Below, one piece after another: positions 11,261-23,515 of a DNA stretch of 64,000 nucleotides. This stretch comes from Castor canadensis (Eukaryota > Chordata > Mammalia > Rodentia > Castoridae): assembly GCF_047511655.1 (NCBI RefSeq), contig NC_133389.1, forward strand, positions 27,363,501 to 27,427,500, given 5' to 3'. The stretch's first letter is position 1, and the number at the start of each line of letters is the position of its first letter. The notes below the pieces were generated by a model that searched no databases, was not told the origin of the DNA, and worked only from the letters and a program-made list of their open reading frames with translations. A program made the position numbers and the translations under genes.

Positions 11261-11936
11261 ATGTCCTTGCTCCCAGCTGGGCCCCTGGAGTTGGCAGAGG
11301 GGAGATGAGCTGTGATTATTTTGAAGAACTTGTCTCAGAGGTGAAAGACACAGAGCTCCAAGTGGCATTTTTATGATTCCTGTGATGTCGTCACCCTGAA
11401 CAGCTTATCTCTACACACATCTCCTCACCCCACAACAAAGTCAGCTTCAAAAAAGACGGCCCTGAAGTGAGCTGTTTGTTTCCCGAGTTGCTTAGCAAGG
11501 AGAGGCGTCTGCTCTCCAGATTCTAAAACTGTAGGTGTCGTGGGCAGTGCAGGCTCCCAGGTCTCGCTGGCCGGGGCCCCGCCAGGCCACAGTGTCTGCG
11601 GTGGGGGTGCCCAGAGCAGGAGGCTGCGGCCAAGACAAGCCTCGAGGCCTCTTCTGCTACCATCAGCACAGCCCCAGCTGTTTCCAGAGTCCTCTGCCTG
11701 GCTTCCCTGCCCTGCTCACAACCCACTTCTGAAAGGCCACCCCTATATCCTGTCAACTCTCCCTTCCTCCAGAAATGAGACCCAGAAGAGATCACCCATA
11801 GGGGTCACCTACGCCTGGCTCTTCCCCCAGAATCACTGCCCAGGGACCTGTTCCTGTAGAAATGTGCTAGACCTGTGATCTTCAAAATGGGCCACTCACA
11901 ACCAGCTGCACCAGCCTTACATGGAAACTTCCTGGT

Positions 11937-12018
11937 CTTTCTTGCAGTGCTGGGGATCAAACCCAGGGCCTTGTGCATGCTAAGTCTACACCCTGCCACC
12001 GAACCACACCCCTAGCCA
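11937..12018 (-). mobile_element. ID-like SINE monomer
   Basis: GTGCTGGGGATCAAACCCAG, CTTGTGCATGCTAAG and CCACACCCCTAGCC; close to the classical rodent ID form. Confidence 0.85.
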
Positions 12019-13780
12019 CCAACCACTCTGACCCAGGAACTTTTTAGTAAGCAGATTTTCAAGTCATATCTCAGAGGCCCACTGAATTTGGGACTGAGGC
12101 CAGGATCCTGGGTGTTAATTAGTCCTGCCCAACCCCCATTCTGATACACCTGAGGCTTGGAGACATTTAGGTTGAACTGTGAGCTCTATGAAAGCAGGGA
12201 TCCACCTGCTGTTTTGATGACCACTTAAGCAGGACTGCTGGAGGATGATGGCTCCTCAAACAATGTTTGTTGAATGACTATACTAACTCAAACTGAAAAT
12301 GAGTTTGTTGCTGTCTCTATTTGCATTTGCATTTTAGCAGGCCTTCATTGGAGTGGGTGATGAAGGGGCTGCGACCACTATGGAGGGACAGAATTTCTCC
12401 AGGCGGAACCTGCTGGCTGTGCATGAGAACAACCAACTTTAGGCACAGTTGCATATTCTATTCAGCCAATCTGTGACAGCAATGGTCCTCTTGGTTTTCC
12501 AGGAAGTGAGGCCACTGAATAAGCCAGAAGTGAAAGACAGACCATCACGTGGTAGAGAGCAGCTGAAGACTCAGGACATGACATCAGCAATTCCTCCGAT
12601 GGTGGCTGTCACCTGGATCCAGGGTCCACTCTGCACAGGCATCACTGTCTGCCCAGTGTTCTTTCTGTCTGCTCACTGGCTTTGAGGAGAGGTGGTGGCA
12701 GGTTTGGAGTAGAGAGTCCCACAGGCCTATGGGCTTGGTGACTCTTCCTGTCATCTCATCCTGGGCCTGGCAGCCAGGAACAGCTCTCGGTCAACAGCCA
12801 CAGACAGTTTAGCCACATCAAGGCAAACCAGAAAATCAAGCAAGAAGTATATGCTGTCACTACCTGCTCCACACTTGTCCCCAATCCATGACCAGGTGAC
12901 ATCACAACACTGCAGGGCTCACAGTACAGGCCGCATCCCTCAAAGGGTCAGTTTGACTACCCAGGGCAAACATACCCCCAAAGTGACCTGAAAAGCATCC
13001 CGGGGGAAGAGGTGGGCGCCTCGGGGCTTCCCCAGTATACAGGGTCACATCCAGGGCTGGCGAGCCAGGCAGGCTCTGGATGGGTGAACAGAGGGGTGCC
13101 AAGGGCTTATGGAGGAGCAGAGAGGGATCTGAGGGGAGCAGGGGGCAGGCATGGCCCAGGTGGGTTGGATCACCTTTCAGGAGGCATGACAATTGTCCTT
13201 CGTGCTTTTAAACTCATTGGGATTAACTGAAGTGCTTGTAGCACACAGCCATCACCCCCAAACTCCCAAACTGCCAACCATCTGAGTTCAGCCTCTGGGC
13301 ACAGTCTGACAAGTCCCACCCAGCACAAATCTTCCCTGTGGAATGGCCAGTCAGAGCAGGGCTTTCCCTGAAAGTTCTGGGAGGTCCATGAAGTCATTGT
13401 GTGGGGTGGGGGAGGAGGAGAAGAAGGGAAATGGCTTGAATTATTTCTACATAAATAACTGGCTATTTTAGTTCCACTACTGGACTAAATGCCAAGTATC
13501 AATCAAGTATTTTTGAGGAAAAAATAGACGTATTAATCCCTGCCTCATCCTCTCATTGGTGTGTCTGCCCTCGGCAATGGGGGAGGCCGGGTGTGGGGGT
13601 GAAAGCCTGCTCGAGCACATGGGAAGCGTGTAATAACTGTGTGTACAGAACATGCACAGATTCACTTCCAAGTGATGCAGGGGGCTTTCAGAAATCATAA
13701 AACTGTCCATACCACAACTCAGAAGAGACTGGGCTTAGCATTTTGACGGGCCGGGTGGAGAGGCACGTCTCCTCCACATG
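12019..13780. other. Unique intergenic sequence
   Basis: Nothing recognisable; SINE-free. Confidence 0.5.
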
Positions 13781-13789
13781 CCATCTCCC

Positions 13790-13995
13790 ATGGGGACAGA
13801 AAAGAACATCATACTTTATTTTATGACCAGCAGGTCATTCGTCTATATCTGCTCTTGAAAGCCACCGAGGACATTTTGCCAATCACTAGGAGAAACTAAA
13901 TAAACACAGCCAAACAGCGTCAGCTCTCTGCGGCTGAGTAATTATGAGGAATTCCTCTTTAAATAGAAGTTTAAGTAAATATAGAAAGATCACTT
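13790..13995. other. Possible conserved non-coding element
   Basis: A non-repeat A/T-rich island with clustered sites: GAGTAATTATGAG, AGGAATTCCT palindrome and TTTAAATAG. It stands out in composition from flanking GC-richer DNA. There is no coding frame. Conservation is a guess. Confidence 0.25.
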
Positions 13996-16165
13996 CAGAG
14001 AAGGCAGCTAGGGGAGAGCTGTGGGAGTGGGGCAGATGGGAGCCCCCTTCCAAGTGCAGAGGAGGAAACAGAGACGGAGCTGTGGGGACAGTGGCTCTTG
14101 GCGACTATCTCTCCTGCCCATCCCGATCTGAGAGCCAGGAGCAACCTGCACACTGCTTCTGTCTCCCCTTGGCGGGCTTCAGTTTCAGCACTTCATTCAT
14201 AAAAAGCAGCTTCTGTTCTGGGCCTGAGACTGAGGACACATGTATTCTGTCCATCAATTCATGGCTGTCTGTCCCTGGGGGCCACTGGGCTGAACCTGGG
14301 GGCAGATGGGATGTGGACCACAGGTGGCCTAGAGTTCAGATCTGCTGGATGCACCACAAAAAGCCACTGGTGGGTGGTAGGTATTGCCTTACTCTTAACT
14401 GTTAAGTTTGTGAGCAGAGGCGGCTGGTAAGTCAAAGGTAGGGAATGTCGCCTTGACAGAGGAGGTGGAACACCTTGAAGGCTGGCGCCTCTTGGAAGGG
14501 CAGGGAAGTGGGGAAGATGTTCCAGACAGGGGATTCCAGCTGGGCAACGGTTTGGGGCTGTGGAATGGGAGGTGGAAGCAGATGGAGTTTGTAGAATCAG
14601 GCCACAGAGGTAGGGACAGCTCTGGCCACTCAGAGGGCTACACTGCATAGTTCCACCTGACCTAGGACACAGAGACTCTTGGGAATCAATTTTCAGGTGT
14701 TTCTGCCCTCAGGTAAGGGGGGCCATTATCACCTTGAGGTTGATATCTTGTTGGAGCACCCAGGCAGGTAACATGAAGCAGCCAGTGCCTTCTCCCCACC
14801 CCTCCCAGTAAGCAATTCCAGGCCCCCGGCCATGGCTGGCCACTATGCCAAGTGCTGGGGCAAAGAAAACCAGGCCTGGTCCATTCCCCAAAGAGAACAC
14901 CATGTCATGGGAGGGGGCAGGGATTTACAGACACTGAGAACCGTCCCTCGTGGACACTCCACTCTCCAACAGAAGAGCTTCGGCTGGGTGCCAGGGTCTT
15001 GTGTTACTGCTCACTTGCTCTTTCTGACTGGAATATAGTTGGTGATGGCCGTCCTCAGTGACAGTCCCTAGTTCTTTACTCTTGGATTTTACTCTGGGAC
15101 ACCAAGGAGCTCATTGAAAATGGCAGGGCCTATGCCCTGTGGTAAAGCACTCTCCCATTTGCATAGATGCAAATCATGAACCCCACCAGGCTCCAAGCCC
15201 CCTTGGGGCAGTGAAGACTGTAGTCACCAAGTGCATCTCCCCACACACACACTGCTGCAGCTCTGGCCCTCCACTGTCTACCCTGCATTTTATTCTGAAG
15301 TGATCTTTAAACCTCAGACACACTTCCAAGGGACCCAGAGATTCTTGTTGCTACACCAGCTAGACTCTGCCATTTACCTGGTGTCCTTGTTCTCTGCACG
15401 TCTGTCCTTCTGTGCCTCTCCAGGCACTGTGCTTTTCCTGACACGTCTGAAGAAAGGTGCAGACATCGGTCCCCTTCTCCTAAACACTTCAGCATGCATG
15501 TCATCAGCTGGAGTTCAATGTCGGTTTAAAGTCTGTTATCTTTCCATGTAACACACAGAGATAAGGAAACACACTTAGGCTCAGTGTGCATTCACTGAGT
15601 TTTGACGAATTCTCAGAGTGGTCCAGACCCCAGCAGGGCACCAGCATCATGCCATACTGCCCCCATGCAGGGTCTCTGTTTCTGAGTTGAGAAGGCTCCT
15701 TACCAAGTCCCCACCTGAGACCGGAGCAAATCCCTCATGTAAGTCTCCACCCAGAGCCACTCAGTCAACGCAGAGGCCATGCAACGATCTCTCTCTTAGC
15801 TTGGCGTTCTGTGGTCTCTTAAGACTATGAATTCTCCATGTCATGGCAACAGAAAGAGTTGACACCTTGACATCTTGAAAGTCAGGATGGAAGATGTGCT
15901 CTGCACTGTGAAACACCAAGATCCGTCCCCAGTCATCCTGCACAGAGACAGAGAAGTACTGGGAGGCTTCCCACGGAATGCGGCACTCCAGTGAGGTCTT
16001 GAGGAATGGATAGGAGTTTTCTGGGAGAAGAGGGAAGGGTGTTCTAGAGGTGTGACATTTCTGAGGTGTCAACTCTAGTATGTTGGGAAGCTTTAAGGAG
16101 ACAGACGGCTGTAATGAGGGGGAAGAGATAAGGCAGACAAAGACCAAGAATAAAGGCAGGGTCGA
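13996..16165. other. Unique intergenic sequence, one possible old repeat relic
   Basis: About 14440-14620 resembles part of the ancient repeat at 4670-6080. The remainder is featureless. Confidence 0.4.
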
Positions 16166-16342
16166 TTTTTTTTTTTTTTTTGATGGCACTGGGGTTTGAA
16201 CCCAGGCACTCTTACAGCCTCTGCCAGTCTTTTTTTGTGATGTATTTTTTGAGAGAGGGTCTTGTGAACTGGGGAAGCTTTGAACTATGATCCTCCTCAT
16301 CTCTGCCTCTTGAGCAGCTAGGATTCCAAGTGTGAGCTGGCT
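16166..16342 (-). mobile_element. Dimeric B1-ID-like SINE
   Basis: T16 tract, CACTGGGGTTTGAACCCAGG with an internal deletion in the ID-like half, left half ending at GTGTGAGCTGGCT. Confidence 0.82.
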
Positions 16343-16347
16343 ATCAA

Positions 16348-16438
16348 TTTTTTTTTTCTTGGCAGTACTAGGGTTTGAACTCAGGACCTCATGCTTGCTA
16401 GGCAGGTGCTCTACCACTTGAGTCACTCCGCCAGCCCT
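16348..16438 (-). mobile_element. ID-like SINE inserted beside the dimer
   Basis: GGCAGTACTAGGGTTTGAAC, GCTAGGCAGGTGCTC. It is flanked on both sides by CTATCAAT, which looks like its target-site duplication. Confidence 0.87.
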
Positions 16439-16439
16439 A

Positions 16440-17140
16440 CTATCAATCTTCTTAAAGAGGACTTTGTTCTAAGAGCAGTGAGGAGCCATGGAAGGTGTCA
16501 GGCAGAGAAGCAGCACATCCATCCAGAGTCCCGTGTTTCCAGTTTCGCGTTGGTTGCCTGTTGAGAAAGGTTTTAAGGAAGGCACAGGGAGAAGCAGGGC
16601 ATTATGTTAAGAGATGATTACAATGGTCTGACTCAGCAATGATGGTGGAGGGAGGTGGGGAGAAGCGGATGGAACGGAGATGTGAAGTTGAGTGGTGTGC
16701 ATAGTAGGGGTGGGAGCAGGAAGGAGTTAGGGCATGGCTGAGGGAACTCATGGGATGTGCTGTCATTTCTGAGGTGGGGCAGTTTGGGGTGCAGGCTGGT
16801 GGTTTCTGTGGGACACCAAGGGCCAAGTTCCATAAGCTGAATGCTGGAGTCTGAAACACAGAGGGGAGGACCAGGCTGGAGGTGAGATTACTGTCCGTCC
16901 TCAAGCACAGAGAGCAAGTAATGCTGTGGTTTGGATAAAGTCACTACTGGAGGGTGTGGGGCGAGGATAGGGCCAAGGACAGGCCCCAAGGACCCCCTAT
17001 CTGGGGCAAGTAGCAGGGGAGAATGAGGAGTCCATAGGAGAATCGGGGCAGCCAGGGGCATTCTAGAAGCCAAGGCAGAAGCCAGGGGAGAGGCCACCCA
17101 CTGGTCTCCCCGGGGGAGCCTGGACATGGCCACTGGAAAA
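16440..17140 (+). repeat. Ancient mammalian interspersed repeat (second copy)
   Basis: Phrases such as AGCAGTGAGGAGCCATGGAA, GATGATTACAATGGTCTGAC, AATGATGGTGG and CCAAGGACAGGCCCCAAGGA follow the order of the same family as 4670-6080. Heavily diverged. Confidence 0.45.
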
Positions 17141-18294
17141 TCACAAATTGAGGCTACAGCCCATGGTAGAATTCACCCAGACCCAAGGCTGCCCTCCCTG
17201 CCTCATCTGAGCTGGAGGTTGTAAGCCTTTGCTATGGACCTGCACCAGGTGGCAGAAGTGAGGTGGCCAGGTGAGGTGCTGCCCCTTCCCTGCAGGCAAA
17301 ACCAGGTATCTTAACAGATTTGGGGGCAGGGGTGGGGAGGGAACGGTGCGGGGCGGGGGGGGGGGGGGTAGTTGGGAGAAAAGTGCTTGGGGACTGGGGG
17401 AGTGTGCAGGAGAAGGTGCCCTTAACCTGGAAACAGGATAGGCCCTCAGGTCACAGCCCAGGCTGATTCGTCTTGGGCACCAGTGTTTGTCAAAGCTCCC
17501 AGGCAGTTGAGACCCCCCACCACCACCACCTCCAGGGTTTAAAGCCAGCTGTCTAGGGAGAGGAGAAGCAGGGGCAGGCTCTGCATAAGTGTTGAATGGC
17601 AGTGCAGCAGCAGTAATTGAAGGGAAAGAGCCCTAAGGACAGGCAAGGACAGCAGGACACCTTCCTTCCTTTCCCTCAACCCTCAAAGGCCTTGGAGTAA
17701 CCAGGGAAGGCCATTCCCACTCCATCTCTAACCAGTGTGTGGACCCAGCCAAAGCCACTGGATTCCTCCTCCTTTTCCATGGGGAGGCCTCCAGACCACC
17801 CCAGACTTCTAGAAACCTACCCTGGCTAGTTTCAAGTGGTTACCCCCTTACACTCTGTGCAGGGGAAGGCCACAGCCCATGGCCACTGCTCTTCAGCCTA
17901 AAGCCCCTCTCCTGTGTCACTGTCTGAAGACCCTGAAGCTTTAATTTGTCCTTAGATTAAATAAGAACACAGAAGGGGCAGCCCCAGGCCACCCAGTTCA
18001 GAGTTGGGACTTCTGCTCTGAGTGGAGGTCCCAGGCCTGGCAGAGTTGGGGGGTGCAGGACAAAGCCGGGGAGCCTGGCGTCAATGTGGTGGCCTCTTTC
18101 CTGGAGAAGTGCCCTGGGCGGGGAGGAGAGACATCAAGGCTGGGAGCCAGGATTGCAACGGTCCTGTCTGGAGCCTGGATCAGGATCCTGTCCAGCCTCA
18201 GGGCAGGGTGGCCCCAGTGCCCCTCCTCAACTCAGGAATGACTTGACCCTGTGGTGACCTGTGTGCTCGCCCTGGCCTCCTCCACAACAGGTTC
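17141..18294. other. Unique intergenic sequence with a G14 run
   Basis: A pure run of 14 G lies at 17355-17368. Otherwise no feature. Confidence 0.5.
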
Positions 18295-18430
18295 TGCAGT
18301 GCGAGGCTAATCTAATCTCACCCAGTAGGAAATGAGAGTCCCCAGACAGAGGCGAGGTGACTTTCGCAAGGTCGCGCTGCACATGGCGCCAGGTCAGCTC
18401 CAGAATCCAGGGCTGCTGACCCTGCTCCCT
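18295..18430 (+). mobile_element. MIR-like relic
   Basis: AGGAAATGAGAGTCCCCAGA, AGGTGACTTTCGCAAGGTC and GGGCTGCTGACCCTG follow the MIR layout. Confidence 0.45.
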
Positions 18431-19105
18431 TGGACTTTTAAGTGCACCTCAGTGAAACTGGTCACAGTCAGCAAACACCAGGCATTGACTGCAAGCCCTG
18501 CCATCCCTCCTAGGAAGATGGAAGAAGGATGTGTGTGTGCTGGCTACAGCAGCTAGATTGAGGAGGTCTCTCTTGTACACCTGAAAAACTAAATGCCCCG
18601 AGGCTGGAGTGTCCCTGATGCACTCCAGACTCAGTCTGGACCTGGTGAGGAGCCAGGTCAAGTCTCTAGGCTGGCAGAAGATGGATGAGCACCGGTGGGG
18701 GCACCAGCCACAGGTAAGGATGGGGATGAGGTGGCCAGTCATGCCACCAAGTCCCCGTGTGTGAGAACCAGGGCCCAACTGTCAGGAAGGGGGGGTTGGG
18801 TGAGCAGGACAGAGCCAGGCCTCTTAGGCCATCCCAGTCTGGTTTTCCTTCCCTCTTTCCTTCCTGCCTGTGCTCTGGTGGACACCCAGGCACTGGCTTT
18901 TAGAAAGGTTTGAGAAGGAGTGGGCCAGAAGCCTTGCCAAGGGACTAAGGATTCAGGAATGGGGTCACGTTGGAATGAATGGGAGCTTCTTCCCCTGGCC
19001 TGGATCCTCACTGGAGTCTAAAGCTAACTTCCTACCCTCAAGGGCCACCCTGTCCACATCCAAGCTAAAGGAAGCTGGAACTGGATAAAAATTTGAGTCC
19101 CAGGA
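18431..19105. other. Unique intergenic sequence
   Basis: Nothing recognisable. Confidence 0.5.
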
Positions 19106-19293
19106 GGCCAGCCTCAGTGGCTCATACCTGTATTTCCAGCTATAGGAGAGGTACAGGTAGGAGGATCAAGGTCTAAGGTCAGCCCTGTGCAAAACATCAG
19201 AACCTATCCAAAAAAGGGCTAGGTGCTGCTCAAGTGGTAAAGCACCAACTTAGCAAATATGAGTCCCCTGAGTTTAAACCCCAGTACCAATGG
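19106..19293 (+). mobile_element. Dimeric B1-ID-like SINE
   Basis: CAGTGGCTCATACCTGTA left half; right half CTCAAGTGGTAAAGCACC and GAGTTTAAACCCCAGTACC, running into a purine microsatellite. Confidence 0.85.
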
Positions 19294-19380
19294 AAGGAAG
19301 GAAAGAGGGAGGGAGGGAGGAAGGAAGGGAGAGAGAGGGAGAGAGAGAGAGAGAAAGAAAAGAAAGAAAGACAAAGAATG
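19294..19380. repeat. Purine microsatellite (GGAA/GGGA/GA)n
   Basis: A G/A-only tract grown from the SINE tail. Confidence 0.9.
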
Positions 19381-19388
19381 TAAGCATA

Positions 19389-19468
19389 GGGACTGGGGAT
19401 ATGGCTCAGTGGTAGAGCTCTTGCCTAGCATTTCCAGACTGGGTTCCATCTCCAGCACTCGGGGACAG
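19389..19468 (+). mobile_element. ID-like SINE monomer
   Basis: GGGACTGGGGATATGGCTCA, GGTAGAGCTCTTGCCTAGC. Confidence 0.87.
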
Positions 19469-20930
19469 AAAGAGGTCAGGACCTCTGGGAACTAGAAACC
19501 GCTAATCTTATCCACTGGGCTCTGAGGAATTTGGCAGAGCTGGGAGGAAGGGGCTCCAGGGACTGGGCTGGTAGCCCAGCCTATCTCCCCCTCCCTGGAG
19601 CCAGCACACTCATTATTCATAGCCCACAGTAAAACCCAGTGACAAGGCAGCCCCCCTCCCTCTACAGACAGCTCCCCACTCAGGACAAGGAAACAGAACC
19701 ACCAGCAACTTGGCCGGGTTGTGTCCATGTCACAGACCTTCGGGTTGAAGCCACAGCCAGAGTCCCAGGAGCCCTCACACAGGCCAGGGGTCTTTTATCC
19801 TCTTCAGAAGAACCTTCACCCAGCCTCCCCTTGGCAATTCTGGGTGCTGTCCCTCTCCCTCTCTGGGATGGTCAGTGCCAATCCCATGCAGGTGAAAGAC
19901 CTCCGAGCCCCCTGAATCCTTCGGCCAAAGCCAGAGTGGATGCCTGCCTTTATGGTCATCTCACGCTAACTGCAGTGACTCTTGTCTCCAGTTTATAAGA
20001 GCCTGGGAGATTAGTAGCAGGCCACTCCCCTCTAGGGCCCCAAAGCACTGTTCTTCTTAGAGCTGTTCCATTTCTTGATTGTTAAGTGAATCAATCAATG
20101 ACTGGGTCACAAAGGTTCCCAAGTAGTGTCTTAAGAGCAGTCACATCACAGACAAGAAGGCCATGAAAGCAGAAAGTAAAAGGCCGGAGGCACAACCAGG
20201 GACTGAGTTCCTCCTGCCCTGGGTGCCTCAGTGCCTGATGGCAGGGTGGCAGTGACTTCCATGTCCTTTGGTGTTCTTGGGCTGGGACCTCCCTGACCCA
20301 TGGCCTCTGAGCAGTTCCAGAGGGGCCATGAGAAGCTTTGTTAGGCCTTGGGGTGCAGCCAGGGAGGCTGTGTGTATCAGCTCAGGAGCCCCCCAAGGTG
20401 CTCAGTAGGTACTTCCGGGATTCCCACAGGAATGTCCAGAGCTCCAGGTGCAGAGCTCAGCTCTGCCTGATTCTGCCCATGGCCCTGCCAGGCAAGGCAT
20501 GGAACCTAAGGAAGGCCCTAGCACCCTCTCTCAGATCTCAGGCTCCACTAGGCCGCAGCCACCATGTCTGGGGCCCCTGAGTTACCAGCCTGCCCCAAGC
20601 TCTGAGCCTGCTGCCAGCCCCCAGGGCCTCAAGGCTGGATAGACCACCAGGAGGCCAGGCCTTCCTGGAGCCCACCCCCTCCCCTGGGCTCAGCTGGGGG
20701 TGGCAGGGAGCACCAGAGACCAACGGCCAACCACAAGTCCACAGAGGCTGGGATGGGCTTACTGGGCTTTTCAGAAAAACATGACTTTCTTCCTCAGTTC
20801 AAGCAAATTCTGGAAAACTTTGAAATAAGGAAACCGCGAGGGGAGGGTGGAAAGTGGGGGAAGAAGAGGAGGGCAGAAGAGGGTAACTTTTTTTTTTCCC
20901 TCAGAACACTTATTTCTCTCTGAGTAGCCA
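19469..20930. other. Unique intergenic sequence
   Basis: ATCAATCAATGA (20090-20101), a PBX/HOX-like double site, is the only motif that stands out. Confidence 0.4.
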
Positions 20931-21235
20931 AGCAAGTCCTAATCGCAGCAGTTTTGGGGCCAGATTCAATAAAAACCCTGTCTGCTGAGGCCTGAGCAAA
21001 GCCACAGAAAATAAATACTTGGTGGCTTGTCCGGTCTCCTGCCGCCTGGAGCCCCGAGGGCTCTACTATTGACTCTCCGCCCAGTGGGATATGGACTGAG
21101 TGTGGAATTCTCTCCCCAGCCAATCGGCTCCCTCTCCCCAGTTAGGACCATTTAAAAGTCATAAGTAGAGTTTCCGGTGTGGAGGGGAAAACAGAGGAGA
21201 GTGTATTTGGTTGGGGAAGAAAAAAAGGAACTGCA
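20931..21235. promoter_or_regulatory. Promoter-like non-repeat segment
   Basis: In order: AATAAAAACC, GAAAATAAATAC, CTCCGCCC, AGCCAATCGG (CCAAT box, 21118-21127) and CATTTAAAAG (TATA-like, 21149-21158). No coding exon follows. Part of it (21139-21219) has a diverged copy at 22237-22314. Function is inferred only. Confidence 0.3.
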
Positions 21236-22204
21236 GAGAGGCCAGTCTCTTTCCTCTTGGAGCCAGAAGACTTTGGACTGTCTTGTTTGTGAGCAAGGAG
21301 GTTTGGGGTTTGGCCCTCTCTGGGCTATCCCTGCTACCTGCTCTCCCCAGGAAGAGGACTCAGATCTCTCAGGTGGGGGGCTCCTATCCCGGCCTTCCAA
21401 GGGCTGAGCAGCCCTAAGCCTCCTGCTCTGTGGAGTGACCACAACTCTACAGGCTGGGCCAGGGACACTAGGAAGAAGAGAACTGGAAACTATGGGCCAC
21501 AAACAAACAATGAGTAGTTGAACGGAGCCTCACCAATCAAAATAGAACAAGCATGGGGGCAGGGATGGGAGGGGGGAGGATGGAATTCAATGCTGGGGAG
21601 GGAGGTCCAGGAACCCAGGAGCAGGGAAACCGGGAAGGTGCTACTCAGTAGAGAAAGAGGAAAGACAGAAATGGGAGGGTGGTTGCAGAGCATCAATAAA
21701 TAAACCCCACTGGGAACTACTGCCCCAAGCCCCAACTTTTTATGAGATTACAGGTCAAATGGACAGTCATCTTGGGGCATGAGAAGTCCTAACCCCAAGG
21801 GTAGGCCACAAGAATGTGACCTGTCCCCTCCTATCCATGCTCCAGATCCTGGTCTGCAACAGAGTTTGGGGGTGAGATGACTTATCAGATCTTCCCCTCA
21901 TCTGCTGTGTGTCCCAGAAGAAACAAGGGCTGCTTCTGGTCTTCCAAAAGGAGGTCAAAGCCTAAGGCTGCAGGGCTTAGCACCTGTGTTCTGAGTGAGG
22001 CAGCCTGAGCTGGAGATGCCGAGTTCCCCTCTTTTAGTTGCTGCTACCTCTGAGGGCCAGGCTGGGCTGCAGAGGCCCACAGACTCAGCCTCTAAACCCT
22101 CTTTGCATGGCACCCACTCCATCCTGGCATCACACTCCACCCTCAAAATCACTCTGCTGGGTTCCACATATCTCCCCTAAGTTCTCTTTAAAAATGCAGG
22201 TGCT
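21236..22204. other. Unique intergenic sequence
   Basis: No feature seen. Confidence 0.5.
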
Positions 22205-22475
22205 CAGCTGGGTATAGTGGTGCATGTCTATAATCACAGTTAGGACCATTTAGAAATCAAGAGTTTCCAATGTGGCAGGAGAAAACTAGAAGAAAGCATA
22301 TTTGGTTGAGGAAGATGCCTCTCAGGAGGTGGAGAACAGAGGAATGGAGTCCAAGGCTGGCTCTAGAGACCCTATCTGAAAAACAAACGAAAAGCAAAAG
22401 GACTGTGGTTGTGACTCAAGCGGTAGAGCCCTTGCCTAGCAAGCTCCAGGTCCTGAGTTCAATCTCCAGTATCAC
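22205..22475 (+). mobile_element. Dimeric B1-ID-like SINE interrupted by a local duplication
   Basis: Left half starts AGCTGGGTATAGTGGTGCAT, breaks after ATAATCACAG, and resumes at CTCTCAGGAGGTGGAG. The right half (GTGACTCAAGCGGTAGAGCC, CCTGAGTTCAATCTCC) is intact. The 78-base interruption is not SINE sequence. Confidence 0.85.
22237..22314 (+). repeat. Diverged copy of 21139-21219 inside the SINE
   Basis: Shares CAGTTAGGACCATTTA at the start, AGAGTTTCC in the middle and TATTTGGTTG plus GGAAG at the end with 21139-21219. There is one 5-base gap, one single-base insertion and about ten substitutions, or roughly 85% identity. Confidence 0.85.
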
Positions 22476-22869
22476 CTAAGTTAATTAATTGAACTTAATC
22501 AAATTCAGCTGCTCTTAAGAGGGCCCATTCTAAGCATGTGCCTAGCTGAATTCTTCAGGGAACTAAAGACAAACATACTCCTTGGCCCAGCTCTTGTGGG
22601 ATTCAGGTTGGTCATGCACCCTCTGGGAAAGCCAACTGCTCCCCAAAACTCCCTCCAGTGACCTCCCGGTTGGAACTGGAGGCTCATTGCCCAAAGGGAG
22701 AATCTTAGCGCCTTTATTTTGGAGGAGGCAGAGGGAAAGGAAGAAAAGAGTACGAGGTGTTATAGACAGTCCCAGGTCTGTCCCCACTTTCAAAAACAGT
22801 ACATCATGGGGAATTTAGAATAATCTGGGAGGAAGGTGTTAATTTCTTAGTAACTCTAGTGTTCATGAG

Positions 22870-22997
22870 GAGTCTGCAAGATCCTATCTCGAAAAAAACC
22901 ATTACAAAAAAACGGCTGGTGGAGTGGCTCAAGGTGAATGCCCTGAGTGCAAGCCCCAGTACTGCAAAAAAAAAAAAAAAGAAAAGAAAAGAAAAAA
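22870..22997 (+). mobile_element. 5'-truncated dimeric SINE
   Basis: Retains only the end of the left half (AAGATCCTATCTCG), the linker and a short right half (GGCTGGTGGAGTGGCTCAAG, GCCCCAGTACTGC) with a long A/GA tail. Confidence 0.85.
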
Positions 22998-23210
22998 TCA
23001 AATAAAAACTCAGCTGTCCCGAGTATTTGGTGTAGGGCCGAGGACTTGCCTTCACAGTGTCCCTAAGTCGGGGCATCAGAGGCCAAGCAAATAACAGGAT
23101 TCATACAGGGCACCACAAGTCTCCAAGAAAGCACTCAGCTCTGTACAGGGGCATAAGAGAGAGATTGAAATAAGGTTGATCTTTGAAATCAAGCAAACTG
23201 GCTCTTTTTA

Positions 23211-23390
23211 CTTTTGGCAGCTCTGGAGTTTGAACTTAGGGCCTTACACTTGCTAGGCAGGTGCTCTTACTGCTTGAGCCACTTTCCCAGCCCTCTGTTG
23301 TGATGGGTTTTTTTCAGATAGGGTCTCATGAACTAGTTCCCTGGGCTGGCTCTGAACAGAGATCCTCCTGATCTCTGCCTCCTGAGTAGG
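23211..23390 (-). mobile_element. Dimeric B1-ID-like SINE, left half truncated
   Basis: GGCAGCTCTGGAGTTTGAAC, GCTAGGCAGGTGCTC, then ends at CTCCTGAGTAGG without the usual last 30 bases. Confidence 0.87.
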
Positions 23391-23515
23391 GGCCTCTTGC
23401 ACCTCAAGTCTCCTCCCTCAGTCCTCTGCTCCATCCTCCATTCTCTTCTCCTTTCTTGACCTTGCCCATTTCTCCTCTCTGTTCTACCCACGGACCCACC
23501 TACCCACCATTGTCC

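Noticed and set aside
15761-16426. 221-codon minus-strand ORF
   Set aside because: Its first third is two reverse SINEs and the rest shows no family similarity.
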